From Anagrus nilaparvatae (taxonomy: Eukaryota; Arthropoda; Insecta; Hymenoptera; Mymaridae): 64,000 nucleotides of DNA. The DNA is taken from the NCBI GenBank assembly GCA_022575985.1, contig JAKSXM010000014.1:21142001-21206000 (forward strand), read 5' to 3'. The notes under the pieces were generated by a model. It ran no database searches and was not told the DNA's origin. It saw only the letters and a list, made by a program, of their open reading frames with translations. Shown here one piece after another: positions 1 to 12,255 of this stretch. Within the stretch, counting starts at the first letter, position 1, and each line of letters starts with the position of its first letter. A program made the translations under genes and the position numbers.

Positions 1-1938
1 CACGTATAAATCAATCGTCATTATCGTGTTCTTTGTAGCATCAAAAAAATAAAAATTTAAATTTTCAAACATAAAATTATTCAAAAATACAAATTTAATG
101 TCATAAAAAATGATTAAATAATAAATACCATATATTACAATAGACATTTCTCAAGCTGAGATCAATTTTCTATTGCATATTATCTTTTAAATTTGATAAA
201 AATTGCTCTACAGTAAATCAAAGAAAAAAGTATAGTAATAACAATAATAATAAATATAAATCATCCTAGCATCAATTTCAATATAGAAAATATAAAAAAA
301 AAAAATTGAAAGTTGATTTCTTCTTCATTTTACTTTTTATATATAAAGGTAGTAGGTGTTTAGATATTACATCTCAGATTATTATAGTACCTTGCATTAT
401 ATTCTCTACTTTTTTTTCTTATTATTCGAGTATAAATGCATTATGTTTAAGAAATTTAATATCCTGATTCAGTTAATAATAAGTTTTTTATGTCTTTTTT
501 ATTTTAATTAGATTGGTTTATTATTTGGGTCCAAAAAGGTTTTTTATTTATTAAAATTGAATTTTTAAAAGCATTTTTTTTTATCAATAAGTGTACATAA
601 ATTTGTTGTTTTTATTATGTACTTCGATAGATAACTTCAAGGTTTTGTAAAATTGAGAGGTAAAAATAGTTGTTGTTTGGGCGTAAATTATTCAGCAGTA
701 CGAAACAGCAATTATAAAACAATAAAATTTTGTATTGGCTAACATACGCATTTATTTATATAATTGGATGTCAATTTGAGGAAAATATTTTTCTTTAGAA
801 TTATGGTTACCTAAGTAGTGTATTATACTTTTTTTAACGATTAATTAGATTAATATAATTTACAGTCTTAGGTAATTTATGTATCAATTATATATTATAA
901 AAAGAAAGAAATTATCCATTTATGCAATAGAGATTATTATGCACTTTTTATATATTGGCAATTTTTACTTTTTGAGTTACGACTTCTATGGAGAAGATTT
1001 TAAGTGTGTCAAAGTTACTACATTGTTTTTTTTTAATTTTAAACTTATATAACGAGTATCAATTTAATTTTTTTTTAAGTGTTACAATGAAAGTGAAAAT
1101 TTATCATTGAGTTATTAGTGTTTTTTAGCTTATTTATTTTTTTGTAAAATAACATTATTTTCAGTGACATTAAGGCAAAGGAAATATTTTTTTCTTATCT
1201 TTTGTCGAATTTATTATTTTTTTGGATTATTAATTTGATAACGAGCATGCAATTTTATTCATTAACACATTTTTTAATGGTAAATTTTAGTTTACTTTTA
1301 CTTTTAATGGATTTAATTGTGTCAAGGGGTATCTTGTGTTTTTTGAGTCGGTAATTATTATCTGTTTTTTATTTGAAATAATTAAATTTGAAAAATTTTT
1401 AAGTAAATTTATGGTTTATTTTTTTGATTCATAGAAAGCTATTACATCTTTAAATTAGCAAAATAGAGACATTTGCTATTTTTAAAAGATATGGCAGCTT
1501 AAAGTTTACTATATTATTTTCAAGACAGATTACTAATTGAAATCGAAAATTTTAATTTTTATTGGAATTTTAGTATCGAAAACTATTTAATCAGAGTATT
1601 AGCGCCTTAAAATTTTGGCCTCTTGGAATTTCGCACACCCTGGATTTAGGGCAAATGGGTAAGGTACACCATTGGGGGTCGACGATTCCCCTCATGACAG
1701 TTTTAGCGCAATGCCCCCGTAGTAAAAACTTCTACGTTTTTTGTAAACACAACCTAAATGCGCCCCTAAATGCACCCCTATATACATGGTACATGTTTAC
1801 TAGAGCTAAGTGCTGGGTATAAAACATATATGTTACGCAATTACAATACAGTTTGCTATATTTATAATCTATAATTATCACCTTGACTAAATGCTATAAT
1901 TAAACCGAAATACATCTCAGGGTGAAAGCCCCACGTTA
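1..1938. other. AT-rich stretch, no gene seen
   Basis: No open frame with splice support, no repeat family recognised in 1-1600. The last 340 bp are richer in GC (ACCATTGGGGGTCGACG) and lead into the 2-kb direct repeat. Confidence 0.5.
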
Positions 1939-2150
1939 AAAGCCCGATAATGCACCTTTCCCCTAATATAGTATACTCGCTCCTACCCTTACTGTAAGCT
2001 ACAGCACAAGGGGTCGAGGGTGGCAAAACTCCCAGTAGGGGTTTGAGGGGAAATACCTCGCATCAAAGCACCGGTAATGTACCTATCCCCTAATAATCTA
2101 CTTGCACTTACCCTTACTGTAAGTTATATCACAGGGGTTCGAGAGACGAG
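1939..2150. repeat. GC-rich direct repeat, period about 137 bp
   Basis: AAAGCCCGATAATGCACC... and AAAGCACCGGTAATGTACC... begin two related copies that share TTTCCCCTAAT / TATCCCCTAAT, CTTACTGTAAG and GGGTCGAG/GGTTCGAG. The block 1600-2220 is unusually GC-rich for this window and may be the edge of an old mobile element. Confidence 0.55.
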
Positions 2151-2220
2151 CTCCCAAAATAAGATACTAACCCAAATTTCGGGTGCCCAAAATCCTAGGG
2201 GGGCAAAATTAGGTAAATCA

Positions 2221-4023
2221 TCTTCAGTTTGAGGTACTTTTGTACTCGAAAATGTACAAAAAATTGTTTATTTACGAAAAATTGGTAAGTTTTTGAAAAA
2301 ATTCGTAAATATTATAAAAATTTCAATTTTACTAAATTTAGTAAAACGAAAAAATTGGAAATTCTCAAAACAAATGTAAATTTACAAAAAGTATTTTTGA
2401 ATTCACATTAATTAAACAAAAATATTCAAATTAATAAAACTACGACTTTTTTTTTTAAATTTACCAATTTTTTGAAAAATTTTTTAGTGCAAGAGTAACT
2501 TTAACGGTGCTTAATTGGCCAGATCCTCAAAATTATTAAAAATCTATTAATTACCAAATTAATTCGTCATTAAAATTTAATAAATCATTAAAAGTTTAAT
2601 TCTTTAAAAGGAATCAAGGCGTATCCTTATTACAAAATTAAAAAAATTTCGGAAACGATTAACATTCCCATATACTAGTATGGGATTTAAGGCATACCCC
2701 TCGGATTTTTGGTAACTATTGATTTATACACTTTTTTTTAGCTGAATATGTTCATTTGGGTGTCTAGTTTATATGCAAAAAAATCCAGAACTTGCTCGGT
2801 AAAAATACTCCCCCCCCGCCCCCCATAATGGGGCGATAAAGAAAATTAAAAAAAAAACATTGGGTCATGTTTATGATTCGTTTTCAAGAAAAAAACTTCC
2901 TTACAACTTTTTTGGAAAATTATTTCCCTAGGAGATATGACGGGTGAAAAACTGCAATTTTCACCCCTAAAAATACGTGTTTTGGATCAGTTTTTCTTTA
3001 ATAGCTCAAAAAGTATTGCACTTGTTAGGATGTATAATGGCTCAATTTAAAAGTCAATAAAACGGGAATCATTTTCTAATTTATTTATTTTTCATTGACC
3101 ACTGCCAATGTAAAAAAAGCGCGTAAAAGATGGCGCTGTAATTGACAGTATGACAATTTGCCATCTTTTTCCTCAATTATCTCCAAACAGGTAAGTTTTA
3201 CAAAAAAATTTATTGTTGCTCTTTTACAAAGCAAAAAATTATCTTTCATTTGAGACTAATTAGAGGCTTATAGCATTAATAATAATAAAGTTACGACAAA
3301 AATAAAAAAATAAAAAAATTTTAATTTTTAAAAAGGTCACCTTGGGGGGGAGAAGGAAAATTCGGATCCAAAAATCCAAATAGGGAATATTTAATTTTAT
3401 ATTTTTTTACATTTCCAGAAATTTTGGTCTATAATACATGGCGTACTTTTTGGTTTATAGTACAATAAATTTTCAAAAACATGCTATTTTTAAAAAAAAT
3501 TCAAATAAATTTTCATTTTTTGGAAAATTATCGGAAAAATATACTGCTTGCAGAAAATAACTTAGTAACAACCTTTTGTAGGGCAATTTCCCTAATATCT
3601 CCGATCTTTTTTTTTTCTCCACTACACTTTCAGAACGAGATTTGATCGTTTCAAGAATTTTCAACTCTGCGAATTTTCCCATTTAATTGAAAATTTCACT
3701 ATTTTTTTTGCACAAAAGATAAAAGTTTTCATAATTAATGTATTCTCAATTAAAATCTCTTTAAAATGCCTTTTTTTTCATTTTCATATCTTTATTAAAA
3801 AAAAAGTTATTTAAGAAAACAGCAGACAAACATTTTTACCTTTTCATCGTACGTCATTTATCTTGGCGACAAAGGTGAATTACTCCTATTGTTTTCCAAA
3901 AAATTAGTGAAACCAATATTTTTTTCAATCAATATTTTTCCGTTACATGCATACAAAAAAAGGTCTGCTTGCATATTTAATATACAAGAAAAGAAGCAAT
4001 AATTTGAATGCAATAAAGAATAG
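2221..4023. other. Intergenic stretch, no gene seen
   Basis: AT-rich, with C run and G run near 2811-2840 and 3343. Short frames near 3.5 and 3.9 kb look like chance. Confidence 0.5.
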
Positions 4024-4240
4024 TATATTACGGTCCTAGGCCAGAAAAATAAAGAATGGCCCAAACCCCACGTAAATTACCTTCCGAGGCGAAGCCGAGG
4101 ATGGTAAACTGCGTTTGGGTCATTCTTTGTTTATGGCCGAGGATTGTTCAAAATTTTTTTGCGATTGTGGCGAGAAAATACGTCTTTGCCGGACGCGCAG
4201 CGTCCGGGAAATACGTATACTTTCGGGCCGCAGTACAAAA
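4024..4240. repeat. Dispersed hairpin repeat, copy 1
   Basis: About 215 bp, starting TATATTACGGTCC. A long stem (GAATGGCCCAAA... with ...TTTGGGTCATTC) surrounds a loop with GAGGCGAAGCCGAGG, followed by a second hairpin CCGGACGCGCAGCGTCCGG. Copies 2 and 3 are at 19796 and 63103. Confidence 0.8.
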
Positions 4241-5334
4241 AAAAATTTTTTTTGGAAACATTTTTAGTCAGAAACAAGATTTCTTGATGTGCTGTTGTTT
4301 TTAAGTAAGGATTCAGTATTGTGCATTTGTATGATCAAAGTTATAAACAAATAGCAATTAATACATCAATAAAGCAAGTAATAAATAATATACTTCATTT
4401 TCATTATAGATAAGATTATTTACAACTTAATACAACGAAATTAAAATGCTTGCCCTTTGTTTTTAGGAACATATTACTAAAAACATAATATTTATTGAAA
4501 TTACTTCATCCGTATCCTTAAAAACCTGACAATTTTCAATTTCAATTGAATATAACGTAATTAACATGCTTGCCCTTCAGGGCTGCCCTTTATATGTAAA
4601 TATATACATATATGCATTAAAAACATAATTATTAATAAATTTTGCATTTGAGCCTCTAAAACACCACAGAATTTTTTTCATTGAATATTATAAAAATTAC
4701 ATTTTTCATCTTATAGAACTGCCCTTTTTGACCCTTATTTATTGATTATTTTTGTATTTTAATAGTTACGAAGTAAGTTTTTTAGTTTAAATTTATATCA
4801 GTACCCTCAGTAATTAATTTGAATTGCTTTTTTAGTTGATTTAAATAATTTAATTTATTGCTACTGATTTTTGACCCTTTTTTACCCTTTGAGGGTTAAA
4901 TTTAAAAGACCAAGCACTTGCATTTTTTGCGTTTGAACTAGATAACCTTACAAACAATTTCCGCTTTAAAAAATGAAAATCGACCCAGTTGCCCGCAATC
5001 CAGAGGTATTAGAAAAATCTAGTTTCAGGTGCCATACTATACAGGCAGTTGTCAAAAATTAAAATTTATAATCCTATTTATTCAAAAAAAAAAAAAAAAA
5101 AAAGTAAATTTTAATTTAATTCCAGCACTTGTTTTAATTTATACACAATTAAATAATAAATAATTTGTATTATATATAGTTCGCTATTAGTTATAAGTCA
5201 CGAATAAGCATAAACCTTACATAATAAATAATTAGTTCTAATATAAAAGCAATAATAATCTTTTGTCATATCTAAATGATTTAATGCATATTATAATATT
5301 TAAAAAAATCGATATTACAATAAATATACAATAG
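4241..5334. other. Intergenic stretch, no gene seen
   Basis: A few repeated short phrases (TGCTTGCCCTT twice, TTGACCC three times) but no unit structure, and a 23-bp A run near 5081. Nothing coding. Confidence 0.5.
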
Positions 5335-5424
5335 ATGCATTTTTTTAAAACATTTTTACGAGCCTTAAGGACTAAATAAAGTTGCGCATCCGCGCATAAA
5401 ATCCTTAAGGCTTTTTAAAATGCA
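5335..5424. repeat. Hairpin, 90 bp
   Basis: Perfect 11-bp arms AGCCTTAAGGA / TCCTTAAGGCT plus outer ATGCATTTTTTTAAAA / TTTTAAAATGCAT pairing around a loop with TTGCGCATCCGCGCA. Could be a minimal MITE or a hairpin RNA precursor; no further evidence. Confidence 0.5.
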
Positions 5425-6645
5425 TGATTTGTGTAGCGGAAGCTTTTGATATTTGATGTTATTTTGATTTATTTAACTATTTATAAAAAATTTTCTCATA
5501 AATAAATTTAAAAAATTTTCTATTATCTTCTATAAAAAAAAAACTTATTGTGCATATTACAATTCTACTCTATAACATACGCAAAAAGATATAAACAGGC
5601 GACAGACCGACGTCCTAAAGGAATTCGAGAAATGCGTGGGCGTCAGTGAAAGCCGTCGTTATTTCATGTTATCGTAAAATACATTACTTGAATTCTACAA
5701 GATATACTAATATGGTTGAACGTACTTTTTTATAGTTTTATATTGAATTATTTCATAAGTTTTAATAGACAAATTAAATTTTTTTTGTTTGGGATATCAG
5801 TTACAAGATGTTCAATATTTGCACTACTCCTTTCACCGATTTATTCATTCTCACGATACTTACACAAAAATAGGAGCATCAATTTTCAATGTCATTTTTT
5901 GTATAACCAACAAAAATAATGAAGTAATAAGTAGTAAAAACATGTTTTTTTTTTTGTTTATTCAAAAGTCATGCAGTTTAAATAAATAAAAATTGATTTC
6001 GTGAGAACACTATTTTTTTTTTCTTTGATGAGAAGCTTTTGATAAAAAAAAATTGTATCTGATCTAATAGTCATAAATTTTTTGTTTGTTGTTATAGGTA
6101 GCCTAATTCTCTATATTGTCAAATTAACTTTATAAAAAACGAGTTATTTGTTTTGTTGCCTTAACATTATTTGAAATTAAGCAATATTTATAAAAAAATT
6201 CTATTGTTTTAATGTTTTGTAAAAAATAATAAAAAATCACGACATTTTACTTTTTTTTTAGATTAAATGTTTTGATATAAAAAATTTTTTTTTCTACGAA
6301 CTGTTTGTTTAAAAAATTATTAGGAAATCATATATTTTTTGAATTATGTTTTTGAAAAAAAATTTTTTAAGTACAGTTTGAGATACCTTTTTTTAAAGGC
6401 ACGCAAGAATATAAAAGTAGATTTTTTGCTTACAACTATGCTTAAATTTAATAAGATCCAACCTTTTTGATTAAAAAAATAAAGAAAAAAAATTTTTTTT
6501 AAATACGCAAAAATCGCGTGACTATCATCACGATTATTGACTTACATACAGCACATAGTTGTTGGTATAATACGCATATTGCACAATTTTCAAGAGAGTT
6601 TTATAAGTTGAAGAAATTTTTTATTTTCCTCCCGCAAACAAGTTT
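5425..6645. other. Intergenic stretch with a GC island
   Basis: 5585-5672 is strikingly GC-rich for the window (GGCGACAGACCGACGTCC, GAAATGCGTGGGCGTCAG). Two plus-strand frames are open across it, one with TDVLKEFEKCVGVSESRRYF, but no good splice sites border it. A weakly related GGCGACAG...ATCC...AAAGG occurs at 32519. The rest is AT-rich. Confidence 0.4.
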
Positions 6646-6793
6646 TCATCTTCTTATTTTATTTTTTCTTATTTCTTTTTCTTCTTCTTCTTCTCGTTTT
6701 TCGCGCGTTTTTACTGTAAAAACTAGTTGAACCGGTGATGATGATGATGCTCCGGCGCTATTACTTGTTTTACTCGATCTCGAAACTTTAATA
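6646..6793 (-). CDS. Possible terminal coding exon, unrecognised protein
   Basis: A splice acceptor (ATTTTTGTTTAG) on the minus strand is followed by 48 open codons and TGA. The peptide starts IKVSRSSKTSNSAGASSSSP, followed by QLVFTVKTREKR and a run of five Glu, then a lysine/arginine-rich end. The local GC content is far above background, and the Ser-rich then charged make-up is typical of disordered protein tails. No upstream exon with a matching donor was found, so the exon may belong to a gene with long introns, or be chance. The family is not recognised. Confidence 0.3.
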
Positions 6794-8622
6794 CTAAACA
6801 AAAATAAAATAGAAATTTCTTTTTATATTTTTCAAAAAAATTAAACCATAAATTTTGAAATTTTAAAATAAAAATAAATTTTTCTTTTCCCACAGAAAAA
6901 AAAAAAAAAAATAATAAAAAATTGAACCGCTATAATAATGTGTGTGTGGATAAAATGCCCGTCCCAACTATTAATTGTTTTTATCTGTTAAATAAACAGG
7001 TAAAGTCATTTAGGTATACACATTTGCAAGTAAAAAAATAAAAAACATTACCGTTATTTCTTACATAGTTTTTAGAGAGGGCAGAGGCCGTAGGTCGTAT
7101 TAAAAAAAAAGCTTTAAAGATGCTGATCACACTTGAGTAAGCACGACACCGATTAAAATTCTTTTCTTTCTTATCGGCATAAAATTAAAAAAAAAAAAGT
7201 TTTTATGTATAAAAATGCGACACTCTATTCCGAATAACGGCTCTATCTTTTCATTTTATATGTAATGTACGCAAATTAATTACTATTTTCAATAAAAGAA
7301 TTTAGGCCAAAAAGATTATATGTACTTACGTAATTTTAATTTTAACGGTAATAATAAAGGAACACAACACAATCCCTTCGTTACATTATTATCGATGATA
7401 GATTTATTTTATTAAAAAAAAAAAACGTCCTTTTTTCCAATTATAATTACAGTTACACACAAATACAAATAACACGTTTTTATTTATAAGTGGGTTACAT
7501 TTTATATATATTAGATTAACGTAAGTTGCATAAATCCCATTGCTTTATATACGCATAGGAAATAAATATATTTAAATTACATAACCTTATAGACCTATTC
7601 GATAATTTTTTTAAGAATTATAACTTTTTTCCTTTCTTTTGAGTTTTTATTATTAGAGGAAAATATAAAAAGTTTTATTAATGTTATTTAATAATTACGC
7701 AAATTAAGACAAAATTTATATAATTTAATTGGCTTTTATTTATAATATTGGTAGACTGTAAAATAATTTTATTGCTTTTTTTTGCATGGGTTAGTAGGAA
7801 GTGAGTGGAAATTAAAGTCTTGTGATTTAAAAAGCTCTTTAGATACTTTAAGTTCAAAAAGTAAGGATGATAGAATGTAGAGTCGAAATTATGACTTCTA
7901 AATATATTAATAGTTTTTTGATATTGGAATTGGGTTTTTCAAAAATTTTATGAATAAAAAAATATTCTATGCGTTTCGTTTATACTTACAGGATTTGATA
8001 ATCTCTCTTTCCCGTAACCTCGAAAGGCTACAAAATAAATAGTTTAAAAATTTATGACAGTTAAAATAAACTTTAAAATTTTTTAGAGTTAAACAATTTT
8101 TATTGTTAAAAACAAAGAAACATATTTTTTGTTTCAGAATTATAATAAATCTTTATTATTAAGTCTATTATTTGTAACCATTATTTGTATTTTATAGCTA
8201 AAATCATTCATCTATTTTTAGAAACGATTTTAAATTGTAAAAAAAGATAAAATTATAAAAATATATACTGTCCTATTTTAGAAATTTAATTGATTTTAAT
8301 AACCGAATGATTATCATCAGTATTAATTTTTTTCTTTTTTTTTTAGAGAATTAATTTGTACAATAGAATTCACTCAAGTTTATATTGATCTTTTAAAATT
8401 ATTTATTTATTTTTAGATAAATTTATAGAAATTAGTTTAAAATAAATAAAACAATTTATGGTTATACATTTAAAGAGTTACTTAAATATAGTAAAAATAC
8501 AGTAAAATTAAATCTTAAAATAAACATCGAGGTTTTTATTATTATAATTCGATATCGATAATAACATGATATTTTTTTATTTATCAAGGGAAATTGTCGA
8601 GGAAATTGTGAATCTTGCATAT
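6794..8622. other. Intergenic stretch, no confident gene
   Basis: A plus-strand acceptor (CATAGTTTTTAG, 7063-7074) precedes a 20-codon open stretch ending in TAA (AEAVGRIKKKALKMLITLE). Too short to call. Otherwise AT-rich, nothing seen. Confidence 0.4.
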
Positions 8623-10120
8623 TAGTCGGGCCGCCACCAATCTATTTCGTAACCCACTTTTTTATTTTTTAGGTCCGTGGATAAAAATAGGTGTATTATA
8701 TGTTTTTTGACCTGCTAAATCCGAATCCGGGGTCTATTTTGACCTAAAAGTGGCAGATTAATTGTTATTAACAAATTATTACTAAAAAAGCCCAAAATTA
8801 GGCTAAATCAAGTTGTAAATGTTAACAAGCTTCAAAAATTCGTGAGTTAAGCAAAATTTTCTGATATAATTTAACTTACAGTATACAAATTGTTAATATT
8901 TAATACTTTAGATTAATTATTTAAACAATTTTTAATTGTTTAAACAATTAGGAAATGTTAATAATTACTTTTTTGTATGAAAACTGAGTGCGACACTAAG
9001 TTACATATATTTTTTTATACGCTGGTTACGAATTTAAAGCTCAATTTCGATAAACATTATGCAGGTGGTTGTTTAAACAATTTGTAAATGTTGATTACTT
9101 TTTTCGATTAAGACTGAGTGCGGCACTAATAAGTTACATGTATTTTTTTATATCCTGAAAGTAAAATAAAGCTTATTTTTACGAAAAATTAAAAGGGGCG
9201 AATGTTTACTATAATATACTAAATACTAGCGTGGTCACTAGAACGAATGCTCAGTGAAGCTGGACTCTATAGTGATAGGAGCTCAGGCTATTTTCTGATG
9301 TATATTAAAAATATGAATAGAAAAATACGAGTACTATTTATAATATTTTGTTCAAAAAACTTTTAATAGTTTAAAAAATCACCAAAATAATTTTCTTTGA
9401 AATTGATATTTGAATTTAGGATATAAAAAAATACTTATAATTCAGTATCGAACTTAGTTTTAACCCAAAAAAGTAATAAACATTTGTTTAAACTAATAAA
9501 ATAATAAAAATTGTTTAAACAATCGCCTGCATAATTTTTATTGAAATTGAGCTTTAAATTCGTATTCAGGGTACAAAAATATACATGTAACTTAGTGTCG
9601 CAATCAGTTTTCATACAAAAAAGTAATTATTAACATTTACTAATTGTTTAAACAATTAAAAATTGTTTAAACAACCACCTGCATAATGTTTATCGAAATT
9701 GAGCTTTAAATTCGTATCCAGCGTATAAAAAAATATATGTAACTTAGTGTCGCACTCAGTAGTAATCCAAAAAAGTAATTATTAACATTTCCTAATTGTT
9801 TAAACAATTAAAAATTGTTTAAATAATTAATCTAAAGTATTAAATATTAACAATTTGTATACTGTAAGTTAAATTATATCAGAAAATTTTGCTTAACTCA
9901 CGAATTTTTGAAGCTTGTTAACATTTACAACTTGATTTAGCCTAATTTTGGGCTAAATTAGTAATAATTTGTTAATAACAATTAATCTGCCACTTTTAGG
10001 TCAAAATAGACCCCGGATTCGGATTTAGCAGGTCAAAAAACATATAATACACCTATTTTTATCCACGGAACTAAAAAATAAAAAAGTGGGTTACGAAATA
10101 CATTAGTGGCGGCCCGACTA
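8623..10120. mobile_element. Foldback element 1, about 1.5 kb
   Basis: The ends are inverted copies: TAGTCGGGCCGCCAC at the left and GTGGCGGCCCGACTA at the right. Arms (about 8623-9185 and 9410-10120) pair over several hundred bases. Within the arms a roughly 160-bp subunit with GTTTAAACAAT and GAGTGCGACACTAAG is repeated, two copies at left and three at right. The loop (about 9190-9400) is unique. No transposase reading frame. It carries the motif GCTAAATCCGAATCCGGGGT seen in related form in other foldbacks here. Confidence 0.8.
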
Positions 10121-10130
10121 TATATATATA

Positions 10131-11184
10131 TTAGAGTGGACCTATTTTTGGACTTTGTGGAAAAACTTTGCTCCCCGGGTATTTTTGTGAAGTTTTGGTC
10201 ATAAAAAGTTCCCAGTTCCAAGGATTTCGCTTTAGCCCTGCAAAAACACGTGCCTGTAACCACATCAATTTTCCCATTTAAATAACATGGGAATTTTGAG
10301 TTTTTAGCAATACAAATTTTCACAAAAGTCAAAAAGCGTTTTAAAATGCTAATTTTTACTGGAAAACATACTTTTATATGTTGTAAAGACATACAAACCG
10401 CCCTGAATTCATTCCAAAGGGAATTTCGGGGCTAGAAACGCAAATTTATCGAGTCCCAATTTCAGGGTTTTCAAAAAAAGTCAATTTTTATCATTATCTT
10501 TGAAAAGTAATATCTTAAAAACTAATTAAAGTAAAGAGACGAGTAAAAAATTTTTGGAAACTTCAAGCTTGTAAAAAATTATTAAGGCCTTTAAAACTCA
10601 ATTTCGTTAAAATTTACAATTTTGGCAGCAATTTAAATAAATTTAAAAATTGGTCATTTCGGGTCAAAAATTACCAGTAGGTTAATTGACTATAGAGCTA
10701 AGAGAAGCAGTGATTAAAATATACGGCTTAAGTCGTTTGAAAGGTGACACTTATACAAAAAAAAGTGAACCAACCAGAAGTATTTTGATTAATTTTTGAA
10801 GTTGTAGCTTTTTATCGAAAATTACCGAAATCCCTGTTTTATAAGATTGAGCAAACATGTAAATTTGCGTTTCTAGCCCCAAAATTCTCTTTGGAATGAA
10901 TGCAGAGCGGTTTGTATATCTTTACAACATATAAAAGTATGTTTTCCAGTAAAAATCAGCATTCAGCATTTTAAAACGCTTTTTGGCTTTTGTGAAAATT
11001 TGTATAGCTAAAAACTCAAAATTCCCATGTTATTTAAATGGGAAAATTGATGTCGTTACAGGCACGTGTTTTTGTAAGGCTGAAGCAAAATCCTTGGAAC
11101 TGGGAACTTTTTATGACCAAAACTTCACAAAAAAACCCGGGGAGCAAAGATTTTCCACAAAGTCCAAAAATAGGTCCACTCTAA
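10131..11184. mobile_element. Foldback element 2, about 1.05 kb
   Basis: Ends TTAGAGTGGACCTATTTTTG and its inverse, arms 10131-10453 and 10862-11184, set in TA repeats that abut element 1. Each arm holds the same open frame read inward from the terminus on opposite strands (CIAKNSKFPCYLNG, VVTGTCFC, KSLELGTFYDQNF). The loop region is related to the insertion inside the intron of transporter B (about 22900-23210). Confidence 0.8.
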
Positions 11185-11292
11185 TATATATATACATATA
11201 TATATATAATATATTGAGTTCTAACAGAAACATAAATGTTAATATTACATTAATATCATATTGTATTGAATCGATATTGAATTAAAAAAATT

Positions 11293-11329
11293 TTCTCACA
11301 AGTAAAATGACTTTGCAACACTATAAGTA
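11293..11329 (+). promoter_or_regulatory. PSEA-like box + TATA, unit 1
   Basis: TTCTCACAAGTAAAATGA, exactly 11 bp, then TATAAGTA. Same layout as six other sites in the window, resembling type-3 RNA polymerase III (U6-like) promoters. A start about 30 bp past the TATA would give only some 20 nt before a T run. Confidence 0.5.
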
Positions 11330-11560
11330 TAAGATAACGTAGGATACATGATTATAATAATAAATATATTTTCTTCCGAATTGTATCCAAAAAATAATAA
11401 TAAAAAAATAATCAATGAAAATTATCATTAATACATTTTCTTTTGTTAAAAAGGTCCGGTTGATGATCTTGAAGAATTTTGTTGTGTGGCCCCAGTCATC
11501 ACATGAAAGATACAAACAAACACACTTTTTACTCCAGTCAAAATAGGGGGGGGGGGGGGT

Positions 11561-12255
11561 CGTATTTTCACTGGCGAACACGAGATTTGCTCTACTATAG
11601 GTTTTTTGGGTCGCTGAACACGAAAATCGGGGTCATTTCGTAGGCTCACCCTTAAATTTGCAAAAACTACCCCCAAAAAGTGGTTTTTTTACATATTCGC
11701 ACTTTGAGCGCTAAGATTTGCACCATACGGATATTTTGGGTCGCTGATCAAAAATTTTAACTTCTTTTTCATAAATAATCAATATTTTACCCTTAAAATA
11801 GCTAAAACTGCCTCTAAAAGGGGTGTTATTGCTATTTTCGCACTATGAGCACACAGGATATGCCCATATAGGTTTTTTGGGTCACTAATCAAGAATTTCG
11901 ATTTCATTTTCATAAATAATAAATATTTCACCTTAAAGTAACTAAAACTACCCCTTAAAGGGATGTTTTTGTTATTTTTGCACTTTGAGCGTACAGGATA
12001 TGCCCATATAGAGTTTTTGGGTCGCTATTCAAGAATTTGGACTTCTTTTTTGTGGTGAAATATTGATTATTTATGAAAAAGAAATCGAAATTCTTGATTA
12101 GCGACCCAAAAAACCTATTTGGGCATATTCCGGATGCTAAAAGTACGAATATAAAAAACAGTAGTTTTGGTAATTTAGGGGTAAAATTTTAATTATTTAT
12201 GAAAAATAGGTCGAAATTCTTGATTAGCGACCCAAAAAACCTACATGCGCATATT
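11561..12255. repeat. GGGTCGCTGA repeat element, copy 1
   Basis: Subunits of roughly 150 bp, each with TATAGGTTTTTTGGGTCGCTGA, appear in shortened form three or more times on the plus strand and then in inverted orientation after about 12050. A G run of 14 or so lies just before it. A related copy is at 53137-53975. Non-autonomous, no coding capacity. Confidence 0.6.

Noticed and set aside
2130..2150. GGGGTTCGAG resembling a tRNA B box
   Set aside because: No A box or cloverleaf can be drawn around it; it belongs to the 137-bp direct repeat.
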